The translations under genes and the position numbers were made by a program. From positions 365,182 through 429,181 of the forward strand of contig CAWEOT010000009.1 of assembly GCA_963810775.1 (NCBI GenBank): 64,000 nt of DNA. Direction: 5' to 3'. Positions 1 through 7,661 of the stretch are shown piece after piece. Under the pieces are notes generated by a model that searched no databases, was not told the DNA's origin, and saw nothing but the letters and a program-made list of their open reading frames with translations. The stretch comes from DATBVX01 sp963810775 (GTDB taxonomy: Bacteria > Pseudomonadota > Gammaproteobacteria > Steroidobacterales > Steroidobacteraceae). The stretch's first letter is position 1; each line of letters opens with the position of its first letter.

Positions 1-663
1 GAAATGCGTACCAGCTTTGAAGTGGCCCGGCCCGGTCACGCCACACCGCTGCGCGTGACAGTCAATCTTCCCGGCGCGCACAACGTTCTCAACGCGCTTG
101 CGGCAATCGCGGTGGGCACCGAGCTGGGCGTCGGCGATGAGGCGCTGGCGCGCGCTCTCGAGCATTTTCAGGGCATCGATCGGCGTCTGCAGCTCATCGG
201 CGAGGCCGATACCACACACGGGCGCATCACGATCATCGACGACTACGGCCACCACCCGACCGAAATCGCGGCGACGGCGGATGCCATCCGGCAAGGCTGG
301 CCGGGGCGCCGAATAGTCCTTGCCTTTCAGCCACACCGCTATACGCGCACACGTGACCTGCTCGATGACTTTGCGCGCGTGCTCTCGGGCATCGATGTCC
401 TGCTCGTCACGGAAGTCTACGCCGCGGGTGAGGCGCCCATCGCGGGCGCTAATGGTCGTGCGATCTGCAGGGCGGTGCGCTCACGCGGGCAGGTCGAGCC
501 GATCTTCGTGGAGCGCGTCGAGAACCTGGCTGCCGCGTTGGCCGACGTACTGCGCGACGGCGATGTGGTCGTGACGATGGGCGCCGGAAACATCGGGGCG
601 GTGGCCCACGACCTGCCAGCGCAGCTCAGCGCTGCAGGCGGCGCGCGAGGCAAGCACAAGTGA
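1..663 (+). CDS. murC: UDP-N-acetylmuramate--L-alanine ligase, C-terminal part
   Basis: This is the last 220 codons of MurC, the ATP-dependent cytoplasmic ligase that adds L-Ala to UDP-MurNAc. The reading frame is open to the window edge, so the N-terminal UDP- and ATP-binding parts lie outside. The visible part carries late Mur-ligase signatures: GIDRRLQ, DDYGHHPTEI and FQPHRYTRTRDL, which belong to the C-terminal domain that closes over the nucleotide. The stop codon overlaps the GTG start of murB (GTGA), which suggests translational coupling in the dcw operon. Confidence 0.95.
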   Translation, partial: EMRTSFEVARPGHATPLRVTVNLPGAHNVLNALAAIAVGTELGVGDEALARALEHFQGIDRRLQLIGEADTTHGRITIIDDYGHHPTEIAATADAIRQGWPGRRIVLAFQPHRYTRTRDLLDDFARVLSGIDVLLVTEVYAAGEAPIAGANGRAICRAVRSRGQVEPIFVERVENLAAALADVLRDGDVVVTMGAGNIGAVAHDLPAQLSAAGGARGKHK

Positions 664-1556
664 ACGCCGTCGCCGTCAGTACCGACTTTGCCGGCCGCGT
701 CGTGCACAACGAGCCGATGTCACGTCACACCTCGTGGCACGTCGGCGGTCCTGCAGAGACCTATTTCGAGCCGCGCGATGCCGAAGACCTCGCGGCCTTT
801 CTGCGCGCCCTGCCGACAGACGTCTCCGTGCATTGGATCGGACTCGGCAGCAACGTACTGGTGCGCGATGGCGGGCTGCGAGGTGTCGTGATCTCCATAC
901 ACGGCGCACTCGACGGGCTCGAGCGCCTGAACGAGTCACATGTGTGGTGTGAAGCGGGAGTCGCGTGCGCCCGCCTCGCGAAGCAGTGCGTGAAGTGGGG
1001 CCTCGGCCCTGCGGAATTCTTTGCTGGCATTCCCGGAACACTGGGTGGCGCGCTTGCCATGAATGCGGGCGCGTTCGGCGGCGAAACCTGGCGGCACGTG
1101 CTCGAAGTCGAGACCATCGATCGCCACGGCGTGCGACGCAAGCGCCAAGCGGCCGAGTTCCGGGTCGGTTATCGCAGCGTCATTGCACCCGGCGAGGAAG
1201 GCTACCTCGCGGCACGGCTCATGTTCGAGCACCGCCCCGAAGCGCACCAGGATGAAATCCGTGACCTGCTCGCGCGACGCAAGCAATCCCAACCGATCGG
1301 TGCATGGAGTGGCGGTTCGACATTCACCAATCCACCGGGTGACCACGCGGCACGGCTCATCGATTCGGCTGGCCTCAAGGGCTACCGCATCGGCGGCGCC
1401 TCCGTGTCGAACAAGCATGCCAACTTCTTTATCAATGAGGGCGAAGCGACGGCTCGCGATCTCGAGGAGCTGATCAGCCACGTGCAGCGCACGGTCGAGC
1501 AGGTGCACGGCGTGCACCTCGAGCCGGAGGTGCGCATCATGGGAGAGCCGGCTTGA
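660..1556 (+). CDS. murB: UDP-N-acetylenolpyruvoylglucosamine reductase MurB
   Basis: MurB is the FAD-dependent, NADPH-using reductase that converts UDP-GlcNAc-enolpyruvate to UDP-MurNAc. The 298-residue protein has the FAD-binding GLGSNVLVRDGG stretch, the GIPGTLGGALAMNAGAFG core, the SGGSTFTNP segment with the catalytic serine, and a C-terminal EPEVRIMG with the conserved Glu. It is shorter than the E. coli form (about 340 residues), as in the compact MurB type. The GTG start at 660 overlaps the murC stop, and the gene end overlaps the TTG start of ddl, so three dcw genes are coupled in a row. Confidence 0.95.
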   Translation: MNAVAVSTDFAGRVVHNEPMSRHTSWHVGGPAETYFEPRDAEDLAAFLRALPTDVSVHWIGLGSNVLVRDGGLRGVVISIHGALDGLERLNESHVWCEAGVACARLAKQCVKWGLGPAEFFAGIPGTLGGALAMNAGAFGGETWRHVLEVETIDRHGVRRKRQAAEFRVGYRSVIAPGEEGYLAARLMFEHRPEAHQDEIRDLLARRKQSQPIGAWSGGSTFTNPPGDHAARLIDSAGLKGYRIGGASVSNKHANFFINEGEATARDLEELISHVQRTVEQVHGVHLEPEVRIMGEPA

Positions 1557-2500
1557 GCGCGAGCCGTATTGACGATGCACGCGCCTTCGGCCGCGTCGCC
1601 GTGCTGATGGGCGGCACGTCCTCGGAGCGCGAAGTATCGCTCGATTCCGGGCGCAACGTTCTCGAGGCGCTCAAGTCCCGCGGCGTAGATGCTCACCCCA
1701 TCGATGGCATTCCCGCTCTTATCGAAGCGCTCGTCGCGCGCCGCTTCGAGCGAGTCTTCAACATCCTGCACGGCGGCGAGGGCGAGAACGGGGTGCTGCA
1801 AGGCCTGCTCGATGCCTTGAAGGTCCCGTACACCGGCTCTGGCGTGCTGGGTTCGGCACTGTCGCTTGACAAGATTCGCACCAAACAGGTCTGGCTCGCG
1901 CTCGATCTGCCCACTCCACGCTACGCGCGTCTGGAACGCGGTGCCGATGTGGAGAATGTTGCGCGTTCGATCGGACTGCCGCTGATCGTAAAACCCTCAC
2001 TCGAGGGATCGAGCGTCGGTGTGAGTCGCGTATTCAACCCGGGCGACTTGCCGCGTGCTGTTGAGCTTGCCGCGCGCTATCCAGGCGAGCTGCTCATCGA
2101 GCAATTGATCGAAGGTGGGGAATACACGGTCGCAATCCTCGATGCGGAGGCGCTCCCTTCGATCCAGATCGTGTCGACGGGCGAGTACTACGACTATCAC
2201 GCCAAGTACATTGCCGAGGACACGCAATACCTCTGTCCGGGGCTGAAGGGCAGTGCTGAAAGGGAAATCAAAGCTCTCGCTCTTGCTGCGTTCAACGCGG
2301 CCGGCTGCTCGGGATGGGGTCGTGTCGATCTCATGCGTGATGAGAGAGGCCACAATTTCCTCCTGGAGGTCAACACTGCGCCGGGCATGACCAGCCACTC
2401 GCTGGTGCCCAAGGCGGCACGCGCCGTCGGCATCGACTTCGAGACGCTGGTGTGGCGGATTCTCGAGTCGAGCTTTGGAGGGCGGGAATCAGCATGCTGA
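1553..2500 (+). CDS. ddl: D-alanine--D-alanine ligase
   Basis: This ATP-grasp ligase makes the D-Ala-D-Ala dipeptide for the peptidoglycan stem peptide. The 315-residue product shows VLMGGTSSEREVSLDSG at the N terminus, the KPSLEGSSVGVSRV loop in the middle, and the metal/ATP-binding FLLEVNTAPGMTSHSLVPKAA near the end. The start is TTG at 1553, overlapping the murB stop as TTGA. The end overlaps ftsQ (ATGCTGA). This is the usual position of ddlB in the dcw cluster. Confidence 0.95.
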   Translation: MSASRIDDARAFGRVAVLMGGTSSEREVSLDSGRNVLEALKSRGVDAHPIDGIPALIEALVARRFERVFNILHGGEGENGVLQGLLDALKVPYTGSGVLGSALSLDKIRTKQVWLALDLPTPRYARLERGADVENVARSIGLPLIVKPSLEGSSVGVSRVFNPGDLPRAVELAARYPGELLIEQLIEGGEYTVAILDAEALPSIQIVSTGEYYDYHAKYIAEDTQYLCPGLKGSAEREIKALALAAFNAAGCSGWGRVDLMRDERGHNFLLEVNTAPGMTSHSLVPKAARAVGIDFETLVWRILESSFGGRESAC

Positions 2501-3306
2501 CCCTGCGCAAGCGCAATCGGCGCCGGCTCCCGCAACGCGAGTGGCATCTGCCCGCGATCAACTGGCGGCGTATCACTGCGGCGCTGACCTTTTTCGGTCT
2601 CGCCGCCGCGCTCGCCTATGGGCTGATGCTGGCACTCGATCAGCCGATCCATGTCGTCTCAGTCGAAGGCAGATTCCAGCGTGTCTCTCCGGTGCAGGTC
2701 GAGCAGGCGGTCACGCACGGTCTGCACGACGGCTTCATGTCGGTGGATCTGGAGAAGGTCCGTAACCGTGTCAAAGAGCTCCCTTGGGTCGACCAGGCGC
2801 GTGTGCAGCGCCGCTGGCCGAATGGTTTGCGTGTAGAGATCACCGAGCAAGTGGCCGCAGCCCGGTGGGGCGATGCGGGTCTCCTCAATACGCGTGGCGA
2901 GCTGTTCCTCGAGAACGCGCGGCACGTGCCGCCGGAGTTGCCGCAGCTCGTCGGGCCCGCAGGCAGCGAATCGCAGGTGGCGCAGCGCTACCTGTCCGCG
3001 CAGGGGCGCCTCATCGAATGTGGCCTGCGGCTCGCAGCGCTGCGACTCGATGCACGCGGCGCGTGGCAGCTCGATCTGTCAAACGGCATCAGCGTGCGAC
3101 TCGGCCGCCGGCAGGTCGATGACCGCTTCGATCGCTTCATCCAGGCAGCCGTGCCGACCATCGCCGGGCGCGCCGAAGACGTCGATTACGTCGATATGCG
3201 CTACAGCAACGGATTCGCGATCGGCTGGAAGCGCGGCGGCGTTGCCAAGACGGACGAGCCCCCCAAACCCAAGCCGGCTGCCGCGGCGGCGCACTTCACC
3301 GCATGA
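2494..3306 (+). CDS. ftsQ: cell division protein FtsQ
   Basis: FtsQ is a bitopic inner-membrane divisome protein that recruits FtsB/FtsL. I chose ATG 2494 over longer in-frame options because GGAGGG lies about 11 bases upstream and the start overlaps the ddl stop. The resulting 270-residue protein has a basic cytoplasmic tail (RKRNRRRLPQR), one membrane span around residues 27-47, then the POTRA domain opening (IHVVSVEGRFQRVSPVQVEQAV) and the beta-rich FtsQ domain. The C terminus is a short Lys/Pro/Ala-rich tail. It sits between ddl and ftsA as in most gammaproteobacteria. Confidence 0.93.
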   Translation: MLTLRKRNRRRLPQREWHLPAINWRRITAALTFFGLAAALAYGLMLALDQPIHVVSVEGRFQRVSPVQVEQAVTHGLHDGFMSVDLEKVRNRVKELPWVDQARVQRRWPNGLRVEITEQVAAARWGDAGLLNTRGELFLENARHVPPELPQLVGPAGSESQVAQRYLSAQGRLIECGLRLAALRLDARGAWQLDLSNGISVRLGRRQVDDRFDRFIQAAVPTIAGRAEDVDYVDMRYSNGFAIGWKRGGVAKTDEPPKPKPAAAAAHFTA

Positions 3307-3321
3307 GGAAACTGACTGCAC

Positions 3322-4557
3322 ATGTCCCGACGCTCTGATCGAAATCTCCTCGTTGGCCTGGACATCGGCACCTCGAAGGTGGTGGCGATCGTGGGGGAGA
3401 TGGCGACCGACTCCAGCATCGAAGTCATCGGCATCGGCTCGCATCCCTCGCGCGGCTTGAAAAAGGGCGTCGTGGTCAACATCGAATCCACGGTGCAGTC
3501 GATTCAGCGCGCGGTGGAGGAAGCCGAGCTGATGGCGGGCTGCGAGATCCATTCGGTCTATGCAGGTATCGCCGGCAGCCACGTGCGCAGCCTCAATTCG
3601 CACGGCATCGTCGCGATTCGCGACAAGGAAGTGGCCGGTGGCGATGTTGATCGCGTCATCGATGCAGCGAAGGCAGTCGCGATCCCCGCCGACCAGAAGA
3701 TCCTGCACGTCCTGCCGCAGGAATTCATCATCGACAACCAGGAAGGCATCCGCGATCCGATTGCGATGTCGGGTGTGCGCCTGGAAGCGAAGGTGCACAT
3801 CGTCACCGGCGCCGACAGCGCGGCGCAGAACATCGTGAAGTGCGTGCAGCGTTGCGGCTTGCACGTCGAAGACATCGTGCTCGAGCAACTGGCGTCGAGT
3901 TTTGCCGTGCTCACGGAAGATGAGAAGGAGCTCGGCGTGTGCCTGGTCGACATCGGCGGCGGCACGACCGATCTTGCGGTGTTCTCGAACGGCGCCATCC
4001 GCCACACCGCCGTCATCCCGATCGCGGGCGATCAGGTGACCAATGACATCGCGGTTTCGATGCGTACACCGACGCAGTACGCAGAGGACATCAAGTTGCG
4101 CTACGCCTGCGCGCTGTCGCAACTCGCCAATCCCGACGAAACCATCGAGGTGCCGAGCGTCGGCGACCGGCCGTCGCGACGCCTCGCGCGGCAGACGCTC
4201 GCGGAAATCGTCGAGCCCCGCTACGAGGAACTCTTCGGCCTGATTCGCGAGGAGCTCAGGCGCTCCGGGTTCGAGGAAGCGATCGCAGCCGGCGTAGTAA
4301 TCACCGGTGGCAGCGCCAAGATGGAAGGCGCCGTCGAGCTCGCCGAGGAAATCTTCCACATGCCTGTGCGGCTCGGCCTGCCGCAGCACGTCACGGGCCT
4401 GGTCGAGGTGGTCAGCAATCCGATCCATTCCACCGGGGTCGGACTGTTGTTGTACGCGCGCGCCAATGCCCACGGTGCGCTGCGCGAGAAGCCGATTTAT
4501 GGGGGCGTGAAGAGTGTGGTCGATCGAATGAGGGCTTGGTTTCAGGGAAATTTCTGA
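3322..4557 (+). CDS. ftsA: cell division protein FtsA
   Basis: FtsA is an actin-like ATPase that tethers FtsZ to the membrane and links the early and late divisome. The 411-residue protein starts with LLVGLDIGTSKVVAIVGE (phosphate 1 motif), has LGVCLVDIGGGTTDLAVF (phosphate 2) and GVVITGGSAKMEGAVELAE (adenosine motif). It ends in an amphipathic, Trp-containing helix (VVDRMRAWFQGNF) typical of the membrane-targeting sequence. The 15 bases around its stop codon are nearly repeated immediately downstream. Confidence 0.96.
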   Translation: MSRRSDRNLLVGLDIGTSKVVAIVGEMATDSSIEVIGIGSHPSRGLKKGVVVNIESTVQSIQRAVEEAELMAGCEIHSVYAGIAGSHVRSLNSHGIVAIRDKEVAGGDVDRVIDAAKAVAIPADQKILHVLPQEFIIDNQEGIRDPIAMSGVRLEAKVHIVTGADSAAQNIVKCVQRCGLHVEDIVLEQLASSFAVLTEDEKELGVCLVDIGGGTTDLAVFSNGAIRHTAVIPIAGDQVTNDIAVSMRTPTQYAEDIKLRYACALSQLANPDETIEVPSVGDRPSRRLARQTLAEIVEPRYEELFGLIREELRRSGFEEAIAAGVVITGGSAKMEGAVELAEEIFHMPVRLGLPQHVTGLVEVVSNPIHSTGVGLLLYARANAHGALREKPIYGGVKSVVDRMRAWFQGNF

Positions 4558-4573
4558 TGGGGAATTTCTGATG
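4545..4573 (+). repeat. tandem near-duplication of the ftsA 3' end
   Basis: GGGAAATTTCTGATG (4545-4559) is followed at once by GGGGAATTTCTGATG (4559-4573). Each copy spells Gly-Asn-Phe-stop, and the second places an ATG at 4571 that opens the in-frame leader before ftsZ. One mismatch separates the copies. Confidence 0.8.
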
Positions 4574-4615
4574 CGACGAAAGGGCAGGCGCGTCAAGCGC
4601 AAAGAGCCTCGCGAC

Positions 4616-4675
4616 AAATCTCGGGAGAAATCCCGAGTGAAATCTCGAGCGAAATCTCAGGCTGAATCTCAAGAG
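4616..4675 (+). repeat. five 12-bp tandem repeats upstream of ftsZ
   Basis: Five consecutive imperfect 12-base units run from 4616 to 4675, each starting (a/g)aatc(t/c)c: aaatctcgggag, aaatcccgagtg, aaatctcgagcg, aaatctcaggct, gaatctcaagag. They are in frame with ftsZ and would translate to tetrapeptide units KSRE, KSRV, KSRA, KSQA, ESQE if translation began at ATG 4571. They end 15 bases before the canonical FtsZ start. Confidence 0.85.
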
Positions 4676-4690
4676 AAGAGGAGAGCGTTC

Positions 4691-5905
4691 ATGTTCGAGT
4701 TGATGGATGCATATAGTCAAAGTGCAGTAATCAAGGTGCTGGGCGTCGGCGGCGGCGGCGGCAATGCGGTCTCGCACATGGTGAACTGCGGTATCGAGGG
4801 CGTGGATTTCATCTGTATCAATACGGATGCGCAGGCCCTGAAGCACTCCAAGGTGAAGAGCTCCTTGCAGATCGGCTGCAACATCACCAAGGGTCTCGGC
4901 GCAGGCGCAGATCCGGAAACAGGCCGTCAGGCCGCGATGGAGGATCGCGACCGGATCATCGAAATGATCGAAGGCTGCGACATGCTGTTCGTCACTGCAG
5001 GCATGGGCGGTGGAACCGGCACCGGCGCAGCGCCAGTGGTAGCGGCAGTCGCGCGGGAGCTAGGGATCCTTACCGTCGCCGTGGTGACCAAGCCATTCGA
5101 CATGGAGGGCAACAAGCGCATGCTGGTCGCCGAGCACGGTATCGCGGAGCTCGGCAAGTACTGTGACTCGCTGATCACGATCCCGAACCAGAAACTTTTG
5201 ACCGTGTTGGGGAGCGACACCACGTTGCTCGACGCCTTCAAGGCGGCCAACCAGGTGCTGCAGGGTGCGGTCCAAGGCATCGCCGAACTCATCACTCGGC
5301 CTGGCCTGATCAATGTCGACTTCGCTGATGTCCGCACCGTGATGTCGGAGACCGGCATGGCGATGATGGGGTCAGGTGCTGCGAGTGGCGAGGAGCGCGC
5401 GCGCGAGGCCGCGGAAGCCGCGGTGTCGAGCCCGTTGCTGGAGGACATCAACCTCGCAGGCGCACACGGCATTCTCGTCAACGTCACGGCGGGCATGGAC
5501 CTGTCGATCGGAGAGTTCGAGATCGTCGGCAACACGGTTAAGAAGTTTGCTTCTGACGACGCCACTGTCGTGGTCGGCACGGTCATCGACGCGGAGATGA
5601 AGAATCAGATCCGGGTGACGGTAGTAGCGACCGGTCTCGGCCGTCCTACAGTGAGGCACCAGCACCAGCACCAGCACCAGCAGCAGCAGCACCAGCACCA
5701 GCACCAGCATCAGCAGGCGGTCCCGCAGCCGCAGATGCGGGTCGTTCAGCAACGCACCCGCGCGCCACTTACGGGCCCGGACTACGCGGCGCTCGACAAG
5801 CCAACCGTGCAGCGTCAGCGGGCGGTAGGCGATGGCATGCGGGCCGGCATGGACAGCGAGGATCTGCTCGACATTCCGGCGTTCCTGCGCCGTCAGGCCG
5901 ATTGA
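4691..5905 (+). CDS. ftsZ: cell division protein FtsZ
   Basis: FtsZ is the tubulin-like GTPase that forms the cytokinetic ring. I place the start at ATG 4691 (MFELMDAYSQSAVIKVLGVGGGGGNAVSHM), preceded by a purine-rich AGAAGAGGAGAG stretch. An upstream in-frame ATG at 4571 would add 40 highly charged residues. The GTPase signature GGGTGTGAAPVVA, the T7-loop region with NVDFADVRTVM, and the C-terminal conserved peptide DLLDIPAFLRRQAD are all visible. Length from 4691 is 404 residues. Residues about 323-342, in the variable linker, consist only of His and Gln. Confidence 0.95.
   Translation: MFELMDAYSQSAVIKVLGVGGGGGNAVSHMVNCGIEGVDFICINTDAQALKHSKVKSSLQIGCNITKGLGAGADPETGRQAAMEDRDRIIEMIEGCDMLFVTAGMGGGTGTGAAPVVAAVARELGILTVAVVTKPFDMEGNKRMLVAEHGIAELGKYCDSLITIPNQKLLTVLGSDTTLLDAFKAANQVLQGAVQGIAELITRPGLINVDFADVRTVMSETGMAMMGSGAASGEERAREAAEAAVSSPLLEDINLAGAHGILVNVTAGMDLSIGEFEIVGNTVKKFASDDATVVVGTVIDAEMKNQIRVTVVATGLGRPTVRHQHQHQHQQQQHQHQHQHQQAVPQPQMRVVQQRTRAPLTGPDYAALDKPTVQRQRAVGDGMRAGMDSEDLLDIPAFLRRQAD
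5657..5716 (+). repeat. CAC/CAG codon repeat in the ftsZ linker
   Basis: Sixty bases made almost only of CAC, CAT and CAG codons encode 20 consecutive His/Gln residues in the FtsZ C-terminal linker. The hexamer CACCAG recurs several times on each side of a short CAG run, so the tract looks like a slippage-prone microsatellite. Confidence 0.9.
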
Positions 5906-5985
5906 GATGCAGGGCGTGTGAACTTGCAGTGAACGAAATGCACAGGTCGAAGGGCGCCGGGGAGGCAGAAACTTAAGCTCCAGAA

Positions 5986-6014
5986 TTGGCGGACTTTTTG
6001 ACCTGTGGTACGGT
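5986..6014 (+). promoter_or_regulatory. possible sigma-70 promoter before lpxC
   Basis: TTGGCG (5986-5991) and TACGGT (6009-6014) are 17 bases apart in the 218-base gap between ftsZ and lpxC. The match is partial. A separate promoter for lpxC is known in other gammaproteobacteria, but here it is only inferred. Confidence 0.3.
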
Positions 6015-6123
6015 AGCGCCCCTTTTTAAGTCAAAGGCGGGGTCGACTCCGGGGCGCGTCGACCGCAATGCGATGGTCCGGGCGTACAGGTGTCCGGCCA
6101 ACGGCCGCCGTGTCGAAGCGGGC

Positions 6124-7035
6124 ATGGTCAATCAACGAACGCTCAAGAACAGTATTCGCGCCACGGGCGTGGGACTCCACACCGGCCAGAAGGTCCTCAT
6201 GACCTTGCGGCCGGCACCTGCCAACGTCGGAATCGTTTTCCGTCGCACCGATCTCGACACGCCGGTCGACATCCGGGCGCACGCCGAGAACGTTGGCGAG
6301 ACGATGCTTGGCACCACGCTGGTCAAGGACGGCATCAAGGTCGCCACCGTCGAACACCTGCTATCTGCGTTCGCGGGTCTCGGCATCGATAATGCCTTTG
6401 TCGAGGTGAGCGCGCCGGAGGTGCCGATCATGGATGGCAGCGCCGGCCCGTTCGTGTTCCTCCTTCAGTCCGCCGGGCTCGAAGAGCAGGGCACGCCCAA
6501 ACGCTTCGTGCGCATCAAAAAAAGTGTGCGCGTCGAAGAAGGTGACAAGTGGGCGCGCTTCGATCCATTTGATGGCTTCAAGGTGAATTTCGAGATCGAG
6601 TTCAATCACCCTATCTTCAAGAAGCGCTCGCAGGTCGCTTCGATGGATTTCTCCACTACTTCGTTCCTGAAGGAAGTGAGCCGGGCGCGCACCTTCGGGT
6701 TCGTGCGCGACCTCGAAACGCTGCGCGCGCGCAATCTCGCGCTCGGTGGAACGATGGACAATGCCATCGTGCTCGATGATTTTCGCGTCCTGAACGAAGA
6801 TGGTTTGCGTTACGAGGACGAATTCGTCAAGCACAAGATTCTCGACGCGATCGGCGATCTGTACCTCCTCGGACACAGCCTCATCGGCGAGTTCAGCGGC
6901 TTCAAGTCAGGCCACGCACTGAACAATCACCTGTTGCGCAAGCTGATCACCAGCACTGAAGCCTGGGAAGAAGTGACGTTCGAGACGGCAGCGGACGCGC
7001 CCATTTCATTCGTCAGCGCGGCAGCAACCGCGTGA
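6124..7035 (+). CDS. lpxC: UDP-3-O-acyl-N-acetylglucosamine deacetylase LpxC
   Basis: LpxC is the zinc amidase that catalyses the committed step of lipid A synthesis. ATG 6124 (MVNQRTLKNSIRATGVGLHTGQKV) matches the usual family start and gives 303 residues, the normal length. An earlier in-frame start at 5986 would add a non-homologous 46-residue extension. Zinc and active-site regions are visible as VATVEHLLSAFAGLGIDN, PIMDGSAGPF, and HKILDAIGDLYLLGHSLIGEFSGFKSGHALNNHLLR. Its place after ftsZ is standard for gammaproteobacteria. Confidence 0.95.
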   Translation: MVNQRTLKNSIRATGVGLHTGQKVLMTLRPAPANVGIVFRRTDLDTPVDIRAHAENVGETMLGTTLVKDGIKVATVEHLLSAFAGLGIDNAFVEVSAPEVPIMDGSAGPFVFLLQSAGLEEQGTPKRFVRIKKSVRVEEGDKWARFDPFDGFKVNFEIEFNHPIFKKRSQVASMDFSTTSFLKEVSRARTFGFVRDLETLRARNLALGGTMDNAIVLDDFRVLNEDGLRYEDEFVKHKILDAIGDLYLLGHSLIGEFSGFKSGHALNNHLLRKLITSTEAWEEVTFETAADAPISFVSAAATA

Positions 7036-7072
7036 CGCACCGGCAGCCCGGGAGCGCGATCCGATCACCGAC

Positions 7073-7378
7073 TCAGCGGGTTTCTGGTTGAACCTTGACT
7101 CGAATCCGTTCGATGGACGTTCCAGTCGTTCGCATCAGTGCGTCCCGGACCCGCGGGATCTCGAAACGCAGACGTGCACAGAAAGCGGCGGAATCGACCC
7201 AGACGGTGAGCTCTTGCTGGCGCAACGCCGCGGCCGTGACGTGGTTCGCGAGCGGCCCGGCGAGTGCAGCGCGCACAGATTCCTTGAGCGCGATCGCGGT
7301 TTTGGCACGGTTCGACAAGTGCTGCAGGCGGGGCGCGCCACCGCGGATGAGTTCACTTAATGAGCGCGGTTTGTGCAC
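7073..7378 (-). CDS. DciA-like protein (DUF721), candidate DnaB helicase operator
   Basis: This 101-residue protein has the DUF721 pattern: an N-terminal SLSELIRG segment with a helix, then LTVWVDSAAFCARLRFEIPRVRDAL ending in a beta strand IERIRVKV. The family is known as DciA, which interacts with the replicative helicase in bacteria lacking DnaC. The gene lies between lpxC and secA on the opposite strand, the place where enterobacteria carry secM. The symbol is left blank because only the fold pattern and context support it. Confidence 0.75.
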   Translation of the reverse strand: MHKPRSLSELIRGGAPRLQHLSNRAKTAIALKESVRAALAGPLANHVTAAALRQQELTVWVDSAAFCARLRFEIPRVRDALMRTTGTSIERIRVKVQPETR

Positions 7379-7460
7379 TGCGATATGTCAGGATTGAGAA
7401 GCAGTTGGGGATGGAATTCGTTGTCTTGCTGCGCCTGCTTCGGCATAGTCGGCTAAGTCG

Positions 7461-7542
7461 ACTGCCAAGGGCAAACTCACTGAAAGGTGAGGACGCAAAG
7501 CTACCGGTCTAAGGCGTGAGCTATGACAGCGGGGTTGCCAGT
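7461..7542 (+). promoter_or_regulatory. c-di-GMP-I (GEMM) riboswitch upstream of the M23 peptidase gene
   Basis: The segment has the c-di-GMP-I aptamer layout: GGGCAAACTCAC, a hairpin CTCAC (7476-7480) with GTGAG (7487-7491) closed by a GAAA-containing loop, GGACGCAAAGC, ACCGGTCTAA, then AGCGGGGTTGCC. ACTG at 7461-7464 can pair with CAGT at 7539-7542 to close P1. These match the known Vc2-type conserved blocks (GGGCAAACC, GGACGCAAAGCC, CCGGCCTAA, AGCGGGGTTACC). It lies 119 bases before the start of the downstream peptidase gene. I see no strong terminator with a T-tract, so the output mode is unclear. Confidence 0.88.
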
Positions 7543-7661
7543 TTGAAGAACTTGAACAATGACTTGCGATGCAGCGCATCTGCTGTTCCGGCGACCAGGG
7601 TAGGGACAGGGGGAGCCGGGGCCAATTCCCGAAGGACCGAATGCTGTTGGGAGCAGGTCGC

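Noticed and set aside
3079..4617. Long minus-strand open frame (512 codons) opposite ftsQ/ftsA
   Set aside because: It is the complement of well-supported ftsQ and ftsA, is rich in His/Arg/Asp from GC-biased codons, and has no family signature.
4571..4690. Simple assignment of the ftsZ start to ATG 4571
   Set aside because: The 40-residue charged leader is not part of FtsZ in the family and ATG 4691 has a good purine-rich leader; kept as a finding instead.
5372..5752. Leu/Val-repeat 'membrane' protein on the minus strand opposite ftsZ
   Set aside because: The LV repeat is just the complement of the CAC/CAG tract.
7566..7661. Upstream ATG 7569 as start of the M23 gene
   Set aside because: It would add an Arg/Gly-rich non-homologous stretch; ATG 7662 has a ribosome-binding sequence and is followed by a basic tail and membrane span.
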